The notes: a model not told the origin generated them from the sequence alone. A stretch of DNA of 46,853 nucleotides from an uncultured Clostridia bacterium (GCA_947627515.1 CANQWI010000003.1:1-46853); one strand, 5' to 3'. Positions 26,101 through 37,386 are shown, counted from the stretch's first letter. Translations and numbers: made by a program.

Positions 26101-29100
26101 TCTCGACTCTGTACTCCCCTACCGTGTACTCGGCGTCATAGTCCGCGTAATCCTCGGAAAGAGCCTTCTTCACATACATTGTGTCTGTGGAGAGGAGGAG
26201 GGCGTCGGCGGGCTGGAGAGTGGCGGCCTTGATCGTGAGCGTGTAGCCCGCTCTCGAGGTGACGGTCGCGGTGGCTGCGCCGTTTTCAACGGTCTTTACC
26301 GTCGCGACAAGGGAAAGCTCCACGTCCCTGTCGGGCAGTGCGCTGAGGGTCAGGCTGTACACGCCCTGCGCGTCCTTCTGAAGCTCGTACCCGCCGTTAT
26401 TTCCCATAATGGACCATGTGACGGCGATCCCGTCGATGTCCGATGCGGGAAGCGCGTTGGTAATGGCCTTTTTCAGGGTAAGCGGCTCAGCGAAGATGGC
26501 GTCGAGGAGGTCCTGCGCCTTCTTCTGTGTGGCGCGGGTGTCCGTGTACTCGACGATGGTGATGGGATTGTCGCCCTTGTCGAGGACGACCTTGCCGTCT
26601 GCCGGCTTCAGATAGCCCGTGACGGTGATTTTAGCATCCTTGGCAAAGTTGCCGAGGAGGTAGCTGCCCGCAAACGAAAGCGGAAGCTTTGCGATCGCAA
26701 GCCCGCTCGCGGTGTTGTCGCCATAGGCATCGCCGAGGACGACGTTTGTCGCATTGTAGCCTGTAGAGGAGTCAAAGGCAAGGACGATGCCCTGAATATA
26801 GACCTCCTCAGAGGCGCCCTCGAGAGCTGCGCCCGCGGCGAGAGCCTCTGCAACCGTGTAGGGATGCGACTCGGTGCCGTGCGGGGGCGTGTTGATGATA
26901 AAGGTAAGCTCGAGCGAGTCGCTCGCCTCACCGCAGGAGATGGCTACAGTGAGGGAGACGGCTACGGAAGACTCTTCGGGAAGGCTTAAAACCTTAAATG
27001 TTGTAGAATCGGTAGTTTTTTCGAGAGCGACGAGGTTCTCATGGCCCGTCTTCAAAGTCCATGCAAGCGTCGCGCCGCTCTCAAGCAGTGGGAGGGCGGT
27101 GTCCTCAACCTTTGAGAATTCCTTGTTGTCCCAAGCCTCGAGAAGTGCAGCTTTCGCTGCCGCCACCTTTTGCGCGTCCGTATTGGTCTCGGAGGAGGAA
27201 GCAGCGTAGAACGTCATGCTCTTTACGGTGACATAGCTGTTCTGGCCGGTGGCAGTTGAGGTGGATGAGGTCGTGAGGTTAAAGACGAGCTGGTAGTAGC
27301 AATTCGTCCAATCCTCGTCCCCCGCCTCAGCCGTCACGGTGCCGTTCTCAGTGAACCGGAGCGACCTTGTGAAGGCGGGCTGAGCACCCGTTGCAGGGTC
27401 GGCCGTGTAGACATTGAGCGTAAGGGAATTTACGGTGATGAAGGGCTCGTTGTTGTCATTGGTCCCGCTTCTCCCCGCACCAAAGGCGATCACGATCTTG
27501 GCAACCTTGCCCGTGATCTGATCCTTGGAGGTGATCTTGCGGTCCTGATTGGAAAGCGCGGTATTCTTGCCGCCGCCAAGACGCCAGGGGTGCTGTGTGG
27601 AGTTGCCTTCGAGATTCCACGTCACGCCGTTGACATCGATATCGCAGTTGCCTGCATAGGTGTTGTTCGTGCCGTCTGATGCCTTGACAGTGTCGAGCGT
27701 GTAGAGCGCGTCCGAGGGACCGGGTTCGGGAGTTACAGAGCCGCCGCTGGCAGTACCCGTAAGAGTAATGGACTTGACATACAATGCGTGAGCGGCACCC
27801 TTGAAGGTGATGGTCTGTTCGCCCGACGTAGTAACATCATACTCAATCGTATACAATTTCCAGTCGTACGTTCCATCCGAGAAATTCGCATCTGCCTCGG
27901 AATGTGTGGTCTCTGTCAGCGTCGTAGAGCCGGCTGTGATGGTGAGTTTATCTGCCGAATCATACTTATGGGACGATGCGAGCACGACAACGATCTTTGT
28001 GAATGTACCTTTCAGCGTAAGAGAGCTCCCATTTTTCTTGAACTGCAAAACGGTGAAGCCGAAAGGTAAATTTGACGTGCCGTTATAATAATTATCGGTT
28101 CCCAATACGTTGCTGGTCGTCACTTCGGTGCCGCCAACGGTGTGCGCACCATCATGAGCGGCATAGCCGGTTCCGGTGACTCCCGCAAACACGCTCTCTC
28201 TCGTCAATTCAAGCGTCCCGCCAACAGGCGTGGTGCTCTTGGCATTGATGGTGATGGTGACGGTCTTTTTGTTGTCGGTGACGGACTCTGTTCCGCAGGT
28301 GGCCGTAACGGTTGCTTCGACCGTTGCGGGAGTATCGGGAAGCTCATTGACCGTGATCTTGGTCTGCGCGATGGGATAGGTCGTCTGCGAAGAGGTCCAC
28401 GTGAACGTGACGCCGTTTACCGTGGAAGCGGGAAGCGTTGTATCCCCTGCCTTGGTGACGGTGAAGGTGGAAGCGAGCGCGTTGAGCGCGGCAGTGACCT
28501 TCTCCTGTGCGCTACGGGTATCCTCGCCCTCCGTGAAGGTAAGGGAAGAGATATACATCGCGTAGCCGCTGGCATTGGTGACGGTGTATTCGCCTTCACC
28601 GGGAAGATCATAGGTGATGGTATAGACCTTGTTGCTTGCGTTTGAGGTATCTGTGACGCCCTTATCCTCACTGCCCCGGATCTCATTCGCGCCGCACTTG
28701 ACGGTGGGCTTGTTGAGATCATAGGACGCACCCGTCTTGACGACGATCACGAGCTTATTGAACAACCCGCTTACGGTGATCGTACCGTTCTTCGCCTGAA
28801 GCTGGAGCTCCTCGGGATAGGACGTGTTCTGGCTTGCCATGACCTGATTGGTCGTGACCTTATAGGTGCCGACATCGTGCTCAGCGTTAAAGCCGGAGTA
28901 GGAGGAGCTGTAGATCCCGGGGAACAGGCTGTCGAGGGTGAGGAGCAGGCCGTCCTGAGGCTGAACGACAGCCGCTTTGACGGTGACGTTGACGGTCTTC
29001 TCCGCCTCTTCGCCCTTGCAGGTCGCCTTCACTGTGAGGGTAAAGGTCTTATCCTGTGCGGGAAGCGAGCCGATGTTGAGCTTGCCGTCAGTCACGGTGT

Positions 29101-30151
29101 AGTCGGAATCGCTCGAGGTCCATGCAAAGGTAACGACGCTGGAGGCGGGCTTGGGAAGCTCGATCTGTCCTGCTGCATTGTACCTGTAGGAATCCTTGAC
29201 TGCTTCGAGAGCCTGCTCGGCCTGCTGCTTGGGAGTAAGCTGGTCTTTTTCAAGCTTGTTGCAGTAAACGGAGCTGTAGTTGTTGTCGCTTATCTTGAAG
29301 GAAGCGAGCTCCGCATAGGGCGCAGAATCGCTCTTGCCCTGATACCATTCGATATGGCCGTTGACGGTCATTTTGGCACCGAGCTTGAGATCGGAGAACG
29401 CTGTCAGGACATCATTATATTCGATCCTGAAGATACAGAGGGAGTTGGTATGGTCATACGTCTTGCCCTCCTCATACTTATCGGCGATATAGACCCAGCT
29501 GACTGCCCCTTGGGCGTATTCGCCATTGCCGCAATCCACGATATAGCCTGTGACCCAAACGCGGGTGGGGACCGCCTGTCCCTTATCGGCGTCGGCATAA
29601 TAGTATGCCCCGACCTCGCCGATGCCCTCCGCGATGTCCATGACGTTGGCGACGGAGTAGGGATCTGCCTCTGTGCCTGCGGCCTTTCTCGCCACTGCGG
29701 GGATCGTGTGCCTGAATTCGGTGGATTTGGTGACCTCACCGACGGTGACGGAGGCCTTCAGCATATACTCGATATCCTGCTCGCCCTGCGTAATACCGAT
29801 GGTGACCTGTTTGGTTGCCTCATCCATGGTGCCGATCTTGACGTAGGAGGTGATATCCGCGACGTCGGAGGTGACGGTCCATACGATGGGCGCGAAGTTG
29901 CCGTTGGAAAGGCGGGTCTGACCGAGGACAGTGTAGTCCTTGCGCGTCTCGACCTCCTTCTCAATGTACATCGTCCTGATGTTCTCGATCGCGGCAGAAG
30001 CGATCTGTTCATCGGTCGTGGACTGGTTGCCGCCGGGGGTTTCGCCGCCGTTCCCGCCACCGTTCCCTTCGCCGCCGCAAGCGACGAAGCCGAAGCACAT
30101 GGCGAGTGCCATTGCACCCGTCGCAAGACCAATCAGCCATTTTTTCTTCAT
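23141..30151 (-). CDS. Giant surface lipoprotein with Ig-like and OB-like domains
   Basis: A 2336-residue secreted protein with lipobox Cys25 and a Gly-rich linker. About eight atrophied bacterial Ig-like domains start near residues 45, 312, 545, 992, 1209, 1460, 1682 and 1915, each with a helix, a LP-S-V-WTS core and a closing V-ATV strand. Three OB-like (DUF6359-type) domains, marked by GT-HPYTVAEA and a GYIVD strand, start near 157, 1098 and 1552. Several beta-sandwich modules lie between them. Residues 2008-2145 match the C-terminal domain of the endonuclease I encoded at 39130, and a carbohydrate-binding-like sandwich ends the chain. No catalytic site was seen. It may tether nucleic acid or partner enzymes at the surface (inference). 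It is the last gene of the transporter-nuclease operon. Confidence 0.85.
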   Translation of the reverse strand: MKKKWLIGLATGAMALAMCFGFVACGGEGNGGGNGGETPGGNQSTTDEQIASAAIENIRTMYIEKEVETRKDYTVLGQTRLSNGNFAPIVWTVTSDVADITSYVKIGTMDEATKQVTIGITQGEQDIEYMLKASVTVGEVTKSTEFRHTIPAVARKAAGTEADPYSVANVMDIAEGIGEVGAYYYADADKGQAVPTRVWVTGYIVDCGNGEYAQGAVSWVYIADKYEEGKTYDHTNSLCIFRIEYNDVLTAFSDLKLGAKMTVNGHIEWYQGKSDSAPYAELASFKISDNNYSSVYCNKLEKDQLTPKQQAEQALEAVKDSYRYNAAGQIELPKPASSVVTFAWTSSDSDYTVTDGKLNIGSLPAQDKTFTLTVKATCKGEEAEKTVNVTVKAAVVQPQDGLLLTLDSLFPGIYSSSYSGFNAEHDVGTYKVTTNQVMASQNTSYPEELQLQAKNGTITVSGLFNKLVIVVKTGASYDLNKPTVKCGANEIRGSEDKGVTDTSNASNKVYTITYDLPGEGEYTVTNASGYAMYISSLTFTEGEDTRSAQEKVTAALNALASTFTVTKAGDTTLPASTVNGVTFTWTSSQTTYPIAQTKITVNELPDTPATVEATVTATCGTESVTDNKKTVTITINAKSTTPVGGTLELTRESVFAGVTGTGYAAHDGAHTVGGTEVTTSNVLGTDNYYNGTSNLPFGFTVLQFKKNGSSLTLKGTFTKIVVVLASSHKYDSADKLTITAGSTTLTETTHSEADANFSDGTYDWKLYTIEYDVTTSGEQTITFKGAAHALYVKSITLTGTASGGSVTPEPGPSDALYTLDTVKASDGTNNTYAGNCDIDVNGVTWNLEGNSTQHPWRLGGGKNTALSNQDRKITSKDQITGKVAKIVIAFGAGRSGTNDNNEPFITVNSLTLNVYTADPATGAQPAFTRSLRFTENGTVTAEAGDEDWTNCYYQLVFNLTTSSTSTATGQNSYVTVKSMTFYAASSSETNTDAQKVAAAKAALLEAWDNKEFSKVEDTALPLLESGATLAWTLKTGHENLVALEKTTDSTTFKVLSLPEESSVAVSLTVAISCGEASDSLELTFIINTPPHGTESHPYTVAEALAAGAALEGASEEVYIQGIVLAFDSSTGYNATNVVLGDAYGDNTASGLAIAKLPLSFAGSYLLGNFAKDAKITVTGYLKPADGKVVLDKGDNPITIVEYTDTRATQKKAQDLLDAIFAEPLTLKKAITNALPASDIDGIAVTWSIMGNNGGYELQKDAQGVYSLTLSALPDRDVELSLVATVKTVENGAATATVTSRAGYTLTIKAATLQPADALLLSTDTMYVKKALSEDYADYDAEYTVGEYRVETSGVKEASGEYADLIQLRENDGFIKVSGRFTSFTLEVYTASTLVLPTLTVGTTTIEGKADEGTAVGSLTRYTVTYTNILWNERTITIQNSSDAAIYLGSVTYTEGEVPNTDKPLVDAALAAVEDFVVDADGGYTLPQPSEDMAEEGMTYEWTGGTEPYVVAGTVLKVDKLPDEETTIELQLKITLREETASKTVHVTISAAPHDGTPEHPYTVAEAKELAPASGYYTGSGSSPVQIHVTGYVIDAGAWSDRNSNFINVYISDDKDQTNKEAADAIQVYGLQLGEYLKLRGDLAKGAEITVKGFLQNGSYGIQITYNSGTNATAAAYKDNRTVDEKLTAAIELAKETLNVTVNEDVTKVPLPESLVTGVTLSYKCDAGTVADGHLTISHTEDETSYLITITAAYGDEGDKEDTVTLIAAAKAPDGAVTVDLSLSTYGEDHNWDSNSQWKQLDVDNNIEVTITATDSNSGKLYSDGWRIYQTGSPQITFTAKNGAQIFSIIVTYTTNNDGILAKYGDTDKQYATGSVILVKASEFTFTVANTNGKTNGQVRISAIKVVYTGGIVETDETRVTAALGTLEETMTVTATTTFESKVNGVTLTWSTDTELPEGITFADNKLTITTRPENDLVIVFEVQGTLNQEKQTKTVTVTVKGSKAEEDLKDGFNPITAPVAGTEYYLGMMFDNTWHYFTGEVANKYYLGTTTDISGAQKLTLEQTEGGWLIKFGTQFVEIVQSASDSTKFNAVISDAQTAGHVWKWNETYSIFTMAVAGNDYFIGTYYNSSQKKTFDTMSASKISYASSSTNYPAKLGLYKEPTGGGGSTTPGGGGSETPTGDSIVYNFSSSSVAADTYVFADTDAALAFFKGVNGAAELSSVQEGFAYIYPGNTSGGGFQGNGCLKLGGSGSKKGDVTLVFTKKVKQVVINCQAWNDKNISWVNVNADADASSKAGQQPTAGSATDLTFTLETASTTVRLNSTKYTYVFSLTVYFE

Positions 30152-30213
30152 ACCTGTTCTCCTTGTTTGATTTTTTTATTTAAAAATTGCAACATTGAAA
30201 CGCAGCTTTACCG

Positions 30214-31743
30214 TCAGTCGAGGACCTCGATGCAGTCGAGTGCGGGGACCTTGATCTGATAAGGATAGGTATCCCAAGAGACCTTATCGGCATAATATGC
30301 CTCGATGAGTCCCTTGATGTTGACGGTCTTGTCGAGGAAGTCCTCCTTGCCGAGGAGACGCTCGGGATCGTCGGGATCATAGAAGGGTTCCGCCATGCGG
30401 ATGGAGATCTTTTTGCCGTTCGCGTCTGTGCAGTAGAGCGTGATCGTGTCCTTGCTGTCGCCCGACTTGGTGACATAGCCGTCCACGACGGTGAGATTTT
30501 CAAGACAAACGGTGGTACTGAGATATGCCTCGGCATAGACCATTTCGACGCTTTTGGTGATGTCCTCGCCGTCCTCGTCCGTCGTGCTGAAGGTGACGTT
30601 CACCTTGTTGGTCGAAAGAAGCCGGTCGATCGTGGTCGTCTTGTAGGCAGGGGTCTTCGAGACGCCCTCGGGCAGGTCGATCACGCGGCTGTTGCCCTCG
30701 TCATTGGGATAATAGGGGTCAGCCTTGACGCCCGAGATCTGATAGGTGCCCTTACCGTTCTTTTCGGGGTCGAAGAAGTTGACGCTGCCGCGCACGGAGA
30801 CATAGTTCCCGGGGGTGAGGACCCTCAGAATTTCGCCCGACTGGAAGCCGTAGTACACGGGGAAGCCGTAGGTGTTGCCCGTTTCCTTATCGAGGTACTC
30901 AAGATAGACGGATTCGCTGAATCTTGCCGTGATGAGGCCCTCGACGCGGACAGCCTTGTCGATGTACTCCTCAAGATTGGCGCGGAGATATTTGATATCC
31001 ATTTCGATCGCGCCGCCCTCGAAGAAGTTGGGGTCCTTCTTGCTGGCGGGGGCAAAGACGTAGAGCCTCTGCGCCTTGGCCTGATTGAGCGCGGCCATGG
31101 CGATATCCCCGTAGCGGTTGTTGGCGGTGTTGGACGCCGTGGCGAGGCCGTTCTGCAAAATTTCCACATTGAGGTTGCGGAAATTATCCACCGTGACCTC
31201 TTTGCCGTCCGGAACATACCAAATCCAAAGCGTGTATCTCTCGCCCGTGGAGTCGATGTTCCACTTCTCATCGTCGGACTCGACAATGATGGCTTCCGCG
31301 TCCCTGAGGTGCTCATAGGTGAAGTCGGAGGCCTTCTTCCCCCACTTCTCGATGTGGCCTGTGGACTCGGGCGTATTCACGGCGAGATATCTTGCCTTGA
31401 TGTAGCCGTCCGTCTTGGCGAAGTCGGAGGCGTTGTAGGTGGTGAATTTGGAAGTTTTGACGGGGTCGAAGTGGGTGGTATCGCCGTCGATGTAGAGACG
31501 GACTTTAACCTCCTGCTTCTTGGAATTGCTGGAAAGGTCGAGATGGAGCTCAGAGACATAGTCTACAGTCTCCTGATTCCCGCCCTGCTGGTTCCCGCCG
31601 GAAGTCTCGCCGCCCTGCTGGTTCCCGCCGGGAGTCTCATTTCCCTGAGACCCGCCGGAATTTTCCCCGCAGCCCGCGAGCACGGGAAGCACAAAGACAA
31701 CGGCGCACAGAAGTGCCAGAAGCGATTTGAATAATTTTTTCAT
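30214..31743 (-). CDS. Surface lipoprotein nuclease, staphylococcal nuclease domain
   Basis: A 509-residue lipoprotein (lipobox LAGC, Cys25) with a Gly/Gln/Asn-rich linker. An SNase (thermonuclease) domain spans about residues 65-230: DGDT with Asp88, RYLAVNTPE with Arg118 and Glu126, and catalytic-type Arg169 in GERYTLWIW. The calcium ligand Asp40 of the S. aureus enzyme is Asn123 here, which may change metal use. The remaining 270 residues form OB-like beta domains. It should cut extracellular DNA or RNA at the cell surface. The start lies 3 bases after the stop of the binding-protein gene, tying it to the ABC importer. Confidence 0.88.
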   Translation of the reverse strand: MKKLFKSLLALLCAVVFVLPVLAGCGENSGGSQGNETPGGNQQGGETSGGNQQGGNQETVDYVSELHLDLSSNSKKQEVKVRLYIDGDTTHFDPVKTSKFTTYNASDFAKTDGYIKARYLAVNTPESTGHIEKWGKKASDFTYEHLRDAEAIIVESDDEKWNIDSTGERYTLWIWYVPDGKEVTVDNFRNLNVEILQNGLATASNTANNRYGDIAMAALNQAKAQRLYVFAPASKKDPNFFEGGAIEMDIKYLRANLEEYIDKAVRVEGLITARFSESVYLEYLDKETGNTYGFPVYYGFQSGEILRVLTPGNYVSVRGSVNFFDPEKNGKGTYQISGVKADPYYPNDEGNSRVIDLPEGVSKTPAYKTTTIDRLLSTNKVNVTFSTTDEDGEDITKSVEMVYAEAYLSTTVCLENLTVVDGYVTKSGDSKDTITLYCTDANGKKISIRMAEPFYDPDDPERLLGKEDFLDKTVNIKGLIEAYYADKVSWDTYPYQIKVPALDCIEVLD

Positions 31744-31746
31744 CGT

Positions 31747-33348
31747 TTATTTCCCCGAGGGTGAGAAGTACTCACATTCGTCGATGGCATCCTTGAATGC
31801 CTGATCGAGCGTCTTACTGCCTGTCAGCACAGCCTGAAGAAGCTTCCCCACCTCATCGCGGGCTCTGGAGGAGCCGACAAATGCGGGAGAGGTGTAGTAT
31901 GCATTTTCCTGCTGCATGCAGACAAGTGCGGAGAGCGCAGTGATGTAGGAGTTGTCGTTTACGATTTCGGGATTGTCCTTGGTGGCGTTGTCAAGCGTCT
32001 CCTTGTAGGTGGCGTTGGTCTTCATCGTGTCGAGATTGAGGACGGGAACGTACCCTGACGCCGTAGAGAACTGTGCCTGAAAGGCGACGTTCGTGGTGAA
32101 GTATTTGGCAAACAGCCAGCTTGCGAGGACCTTCTGCGGGTCGTCATTCTTGAAGATACAGATGGACGGGCCCTGCGAAATGACCTTGGGATTATCCTTG
32201 TTGACCTGCGGGATGGACGTGATGCCTACCTTGAAGGGATAGGAGGTACCCGAGGCCGAGGGGGCCTGATTCTTTGCGCCTGCGGAGGAGCCGATGCACA
32301 TGTAGCATCTTCTGCCGTCCGTGGATTTGAAGAGGTAGGAGGTGTACTTCCCGTAGATGGCCTGCGTGGTGAAGTAGCCCTCGTCATGCATTTCGACGAG
32401 CTTCTGCACGAAGGCGCGGTTGGTCGGGTTGTCGAAGCGGTACTTGTTCCCCTCGGAGGAAGTGTATTCCGAGCCGTACTGCTCGCACATGGTGATGAAC
32501 CAGTTGGATTCGGAGTCATAGCCGAGAGGAATACAGTTGGGGTCCTTCTCCTTGATCGCATCGCAGACCCTCCACATCTCATCCCAAGTGGTGGGCGGAG
32601 TGAGGCCGTTTGCCTTGAAGAAGGTCTCGTCGTAGAAGAGGACCTCCGTCGACTTGGAGAAGGGCAGGGTGTACATCGTCGACTCGTCGCCGAACTTGTA
32701 GCCCTCCTGATAATAGCCCTGAATGAAGGAGTCCTTCTCGGCCTCAGTCATTGCAAGGGGCGCGTCCACGGTCTCCACGAGCGGGATGTCGTAGGAATTG
32801 TACACGATCTCGTCGTTCTCGTCGCGCTGATAGACGGGATCGCCGTTTTCGTCCAGCTTGCCCTGCTTGATCGTGGCATCCTTATATTTCCCGTCATAGA
32901 GGAAGTCGTTGAGCGGGAGCACGGCACTCGAATTGTTGAAGAGCGCGACGTGGTCGGGATAGCAGTACGCGATGTTGGGCTGGTTGCCTGTGTTGGAGCT
33001 GAGCTCGGTCACGATCTGGTCGCGGACGTCCTCATAGCTGCCCGTCTGCTGATGCTCGATCGTGATGTTGGGATAGAGCTTCTGGAACTCCTTGATGTGG
33101 CGGTCGAGCACGTCACGGAGATCAGCACCCATCGTGTGATAGAAGGAGATCGTCACCGGTTTGGTGAGATCGAAGCCTCCCTCGGGGAGCTCAAACTCCT
33201 TGTTCTGATTGTTGCCGCCGCCCGTGAGTCCGCCGAGGCTGCCGGAGCCGCCCCCGTTGCCGCCGTTGGATCCGTCACAGCCGACAAACGGGAGGACCAT
33301 CGCGGTGGCCAGAAGGCCGCTCAATAACAATGTGCCGATTTTCTTCAT
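31747..33348 (-). CDS. ABC importer substrate-binding lipoprotein (family 1)
   Basis: A 533-residue extracellular solute-binding protein of the large family 1 type, usual for sugars and glycerol-3-phosphate. The lipobox ends at Cys24, followed by a Gly/Asn linker. Typical segments are visible: VTISFYHTMGAD near residue 65, the DQIVTELSS helix, YTLPFSKSTEVLFYDE, and the P-TWDEMW segment. Some aromatic residues suitable for stacking a sugar or base are present, but ligand identity cannot be read. The next gene is a nuclease, which suggests capture of nucleic-acid breakdown products; the family more commonly binds carbohydrates. AAGGAGAT ribosome site. Confidence 0.9.
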   Translation of the reverse strand: MKKIGTLLLSGLLATAMVLPFVGCDGSNGGNGGGSGSLGGLTGGGNNQNKEFELPEGGFDLTKPVTISFYHTMGADLRDVLDRHIKEFQKLYPNITIEHQQTGSYEDVRDQIVTELSSNTGNQPNIAYCYPDHVALFNNSSAVLPLNDFLYDGKYKDATIKQGKLDENGDPVYQRDENDEIVYNSYDIPLVETVDAPLAMTEAEKDSFIQGYYQEGYKFGDESTMYTLPFSKSTEVLFYDETFFKANGLTPPTTWDEMWRVCDAIKEKDPNCIPLGYDSESNWFITMCEQYGSEYTSSEGNKYRFDNPTNRAFVQKLVEMHDEGYFTTQAIYGKYTSYLFKSTDGRRCYMCIGSSAGAKNQAPSASGTSYPFKVGITSIPQVNKDNPKVISQGPSICIFKNDDPQKVLASWLFAKYFTTNVAFQAQFSTASGYVPVLNLDTMKTNATYKETLDNATKDNPEIVNDNSYITALSALVCMQQENAYYTSPAFVGSSRARDEVGKLLQAVLTGSKTLDQAFKDAIDECEYFSPSGK

Positions 33349-33382
33349 TTTTATCTCCTTTTTAATTATTTTTGCTTTGGGA

Positions 33383-34483
33383 TCAGCCCTTAAGGCCGCT
33401 GTGGGACACGCCGCGCATGATGTATTTGCGGAAGAAGATGAATACGAGCAGGAGCGGGATCGTGACGATCAGGACGGCTGCCATCTGTGCGGGGTAGTTC
33501 GTCATTTCCGTGATCGGATCCGTAAATGTCGCGCCTCGCAGACCGACCGTGACGAGCGTGAAGGAGTTCTTTGCGACAAGCCTCGGCCAGATGTAGCTGT
33601 TCCATGCGCCCATCATCTTCAGGATCGTGATAGAGACGAGCGTGGGTGCGGACAGCGGGATCATCACCTTCCACAGATACTTCAGATCGCTTGTCCCGTC
33701 CACCTTGGCGGCGAGATACAGTTCGTTGGGGATCTGCATGAAGTTCTGCCGCAAAAGGTAGATATAGAACACGCTGACGAGGAAGGGTATCACGAGGGAC
33801 AGGAAGGCGTTGAATTTCTGCATGTCGCTCGGGTTCGTCGTATTCGAGATCCAGCCGAAATTCGAGACCGTCGTGTAATTGGTGACCGTAAAGAGCTCGC
33901 CGGGGATCATCATGGTCGCAAGCAGAAGCGCGAACAGGACGCCCTTTCCCTTGAAGTCAAGCCTTGCGAACGCATAGGCCGCAAGCACTGTAATGACGAG
34001 GGAGAGCAGGGTCGAGACGACGCCGACAAGAACTGTGTTCAAAAAGAGCTGACCGAGGTTGAGGCCTGCGTCCGCAAAGGCAGTGACCTGCTCGGCCGAC
34101 CCCGCGGCCGCCGTCAGGCCGCAGATGGGGCAGACCGTGGGCCTGCTCAGAGAGTAGAACTCATGCTTGCAGCTGCGGCAGGTGAACGTCATGAAGGCGC
34201 GGGTGTAGTTTGCCCAGACGAATTCGGAGGGCCAAAGCGTCGCGGAGTTGTTGTACTCGTCGACGGTCTTGACCGAGGAGATCAGCATCCAATAGAACGG
34301 GAAAATGACGATGATCGCCATGATCGTGAGGAAGAGGTACAGACCCACCTTGACGAGGATCCTTATGACCCTCTGCCGTTTGGCGACGGATTTGATGTCC
34401 TTTTCCTTCATTCCCTCGGGCGTCCCCTCTGTCTCGGGAGCGGGCGTCAGATTGTTTTCTTGTTCAATGATTTGGTCTTCCAT
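33383..34483 (-). CDS. ABC importer permease, MalG type, with zinc-ribbon insertion
   Basis: A 366-residue inner-membrane permease. A first membrane helix (about 43-65) is followed by an unusual loop, then the standard five-helix permease core with the EAA-type motif ELYLAAKVDGTSDLKYLWKV that contacts the ATPase. The loop between helix 1 and the core holds two CxxC pairs, Cys102/105 and Cys118/121, the pattern of a zinc ribbon. By topology it should face outside, where such a motif is unexpected. A disulphide-bonded or metal-binding outer lid is possible. It pairs with the MalF-type permease encoded 11 bases upstream. Confidence 0.9.
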   Translation of the reverse strand: MEDQIIEQENNLTPAPETEGTPEGMKEKDIKSVAKRQRVIRILVKVGLYLFLTIMAIIVIFPFYWMLISSVKTVDEYNNSATLWPSEFVWANYTRAFMTFTCRSCKHEFYSLSRPTVCPICGLTAAAGSAEQVTAFADAGLNLGQLFLNTVLVGVVSTLLSLVITVLAAYAFARLDFKGKGVLFALLLATMMIPGELFTVTNYTTVSNFGWISNTTNPSDMQKFNAFLSLVIPFLVSVFYIYLLRQNFMQIPNELYLAAKVDGTSDLKYLWKVMIPLSAPTLVSITILKMMGAWNSYIWPRLVAKNSFTLVTVGLRGATFTDPITEMTNYPAQMAAVLIVTIPLLLVFIFFRKYIMRGVSHSGLKG

Positions 34484-34494
34484 GCTCTCCTCCC

Positions 34495-35951
34495 TTAGTA
34501 GTGGACCTTCTTCTTGCTCACGTACATATTGATCATCGTGACAACAAATATGATCGCAAACAGGATGAGTGCCGCCGCGCTTGCGCGCCCTTGGTCATTG
34601 CCGCTGATACAGTCATAGATGAAGCCGACCATCGTGTTCAGCCGTCCCGCATCGCCGATGGGACCCATCGTGTCGCCGAAGATACCGACGATGCTCGAAT
34701 ATTCCTTAAAGCCGCCGATAAAGCCCGTAATGACGACATAGGCGATCATGGGCGAGAGAAGCGGCACGGTGATGCGCCAGAAGGTGCGGAGCCGCGAAGC
34801 CCCGTCCACCTTGGCGGCATCGTAATATTGCTTATTCACGCCCTGAAGCCCTCCGAGAAGCACGAGGATCTTGAAGGGCAATGCGTTCCATACGATATAA
34901 ATGATGAGGACGAACATGTTCGACCAGTAGCCCGACCCTGCGTTGACCCAGTTGATCCTCTTGCCGCCGAATGCGACGATCACCCTGTTGATGATGCCGA
35001 TCGAGGTGGGCTCGCCCACATCCGCGCCGACCATCTGGAACATGGCCATGAAGACCATACCGATCGCAATGGCGTTGGTGACGTAGGGAAGGAAGAAAAT
35101 TGTTTGGAAGAGCCGCCTCAGCGGTTTGATGGAATTGAGTGCGACCGCGACGAGGAGTGCGAGCATCGTGGAGAGCGGCACGGTAATGACGGTCAGAAGC
35201 ATCGTGTTGCCGAGGCAGGTCAAAAATCCGCGGTACCGCATGACCGACCGGAAATTTTCGATGCCGAACGTGAAGGTCTGCCCGCCGACCTCATCGAGGG
35301 ACTTATAGCCGTTGAGGAAGGCCATCCTGATCGTATTGAAGATGGGCCAGACGGTGAAGATTCCGAGGAGCACGAGCACGGGCAGCAAATACAGCCAGCC
35401 CTTGTAGTGATTGAACTCCGATTTCCAGAGTGCACGCGTCGCATTGTCTGCGACAAGTGCCATGTGGATGGCCATCTCTATCCCCGAGAGGAGCAGCGTC
35501 ACGCTGCCGAACACGATGCAGAGGATCGAGAAGGTCCCGGGGGCAAAGCTCATGGAATTCAGCCATATCGCCTGTCCTACACCCGTCGCGAGCAGGCCGA
35601 AGGAGACGGTGACCGCAAGAATTTCCCAACCGAGAGAGGTGCGATACTTCTTAAGGACCGCCGCCGTGACGCCTGCGGGAAGGCAGACACAGGCAAGGAT
35701 GAGCGTGACTATGACGGGCGTCTTGAGGCCCGACAGCCAATCCCCCTGAAAGACGCCGTAGCCCGTCAGCCTTGCATCCGATGCCACGACGACATTTGCA
35801 ATGGGAAACAGGAACAGCACGACCCCGAGCAGACAGAGAACGACGATCGGGATCCAGCAGAGGACGGGCGCATACTGACGGGCGCGTGCCCTCAGCGAAT
35901 TGGTCTCCTGCGGCTGTGTATCCTGAATGATGTTACCGTTGATTTCTTCCG

Positions 35952-35955
<4 letters not shown>
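34495..35955 (-). CDS. ABC importer permease, MalF type, with extra N-terminal helices
   Basis: A 486-residue permease. The canonical core starts near residue 185 (YKGWLYLLPVLVLLGIF) and carries the EAA-type motif YYDAAKVDGASRLRTFWRI before the last helices. Before it are about four additional membrane helices (roughly 30-57, 78-100, 109-132, 140-165) that most family members of about 300 residues lack; E. coli MalF also has an N-terminal extension, but with fewer helices. It forms the importer channel with the MalG-type subunit. Its start overlaps the ATPase stop by 4 bases (ATGA). Confidence 0.9.
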
Positions 35956-37340
<1,385 letters not shown>

Positions 37341-37386
37341 ACCTTTTCCTTTTCCGTTCGTATTTTTATCGTAGAACAAATCGGAC

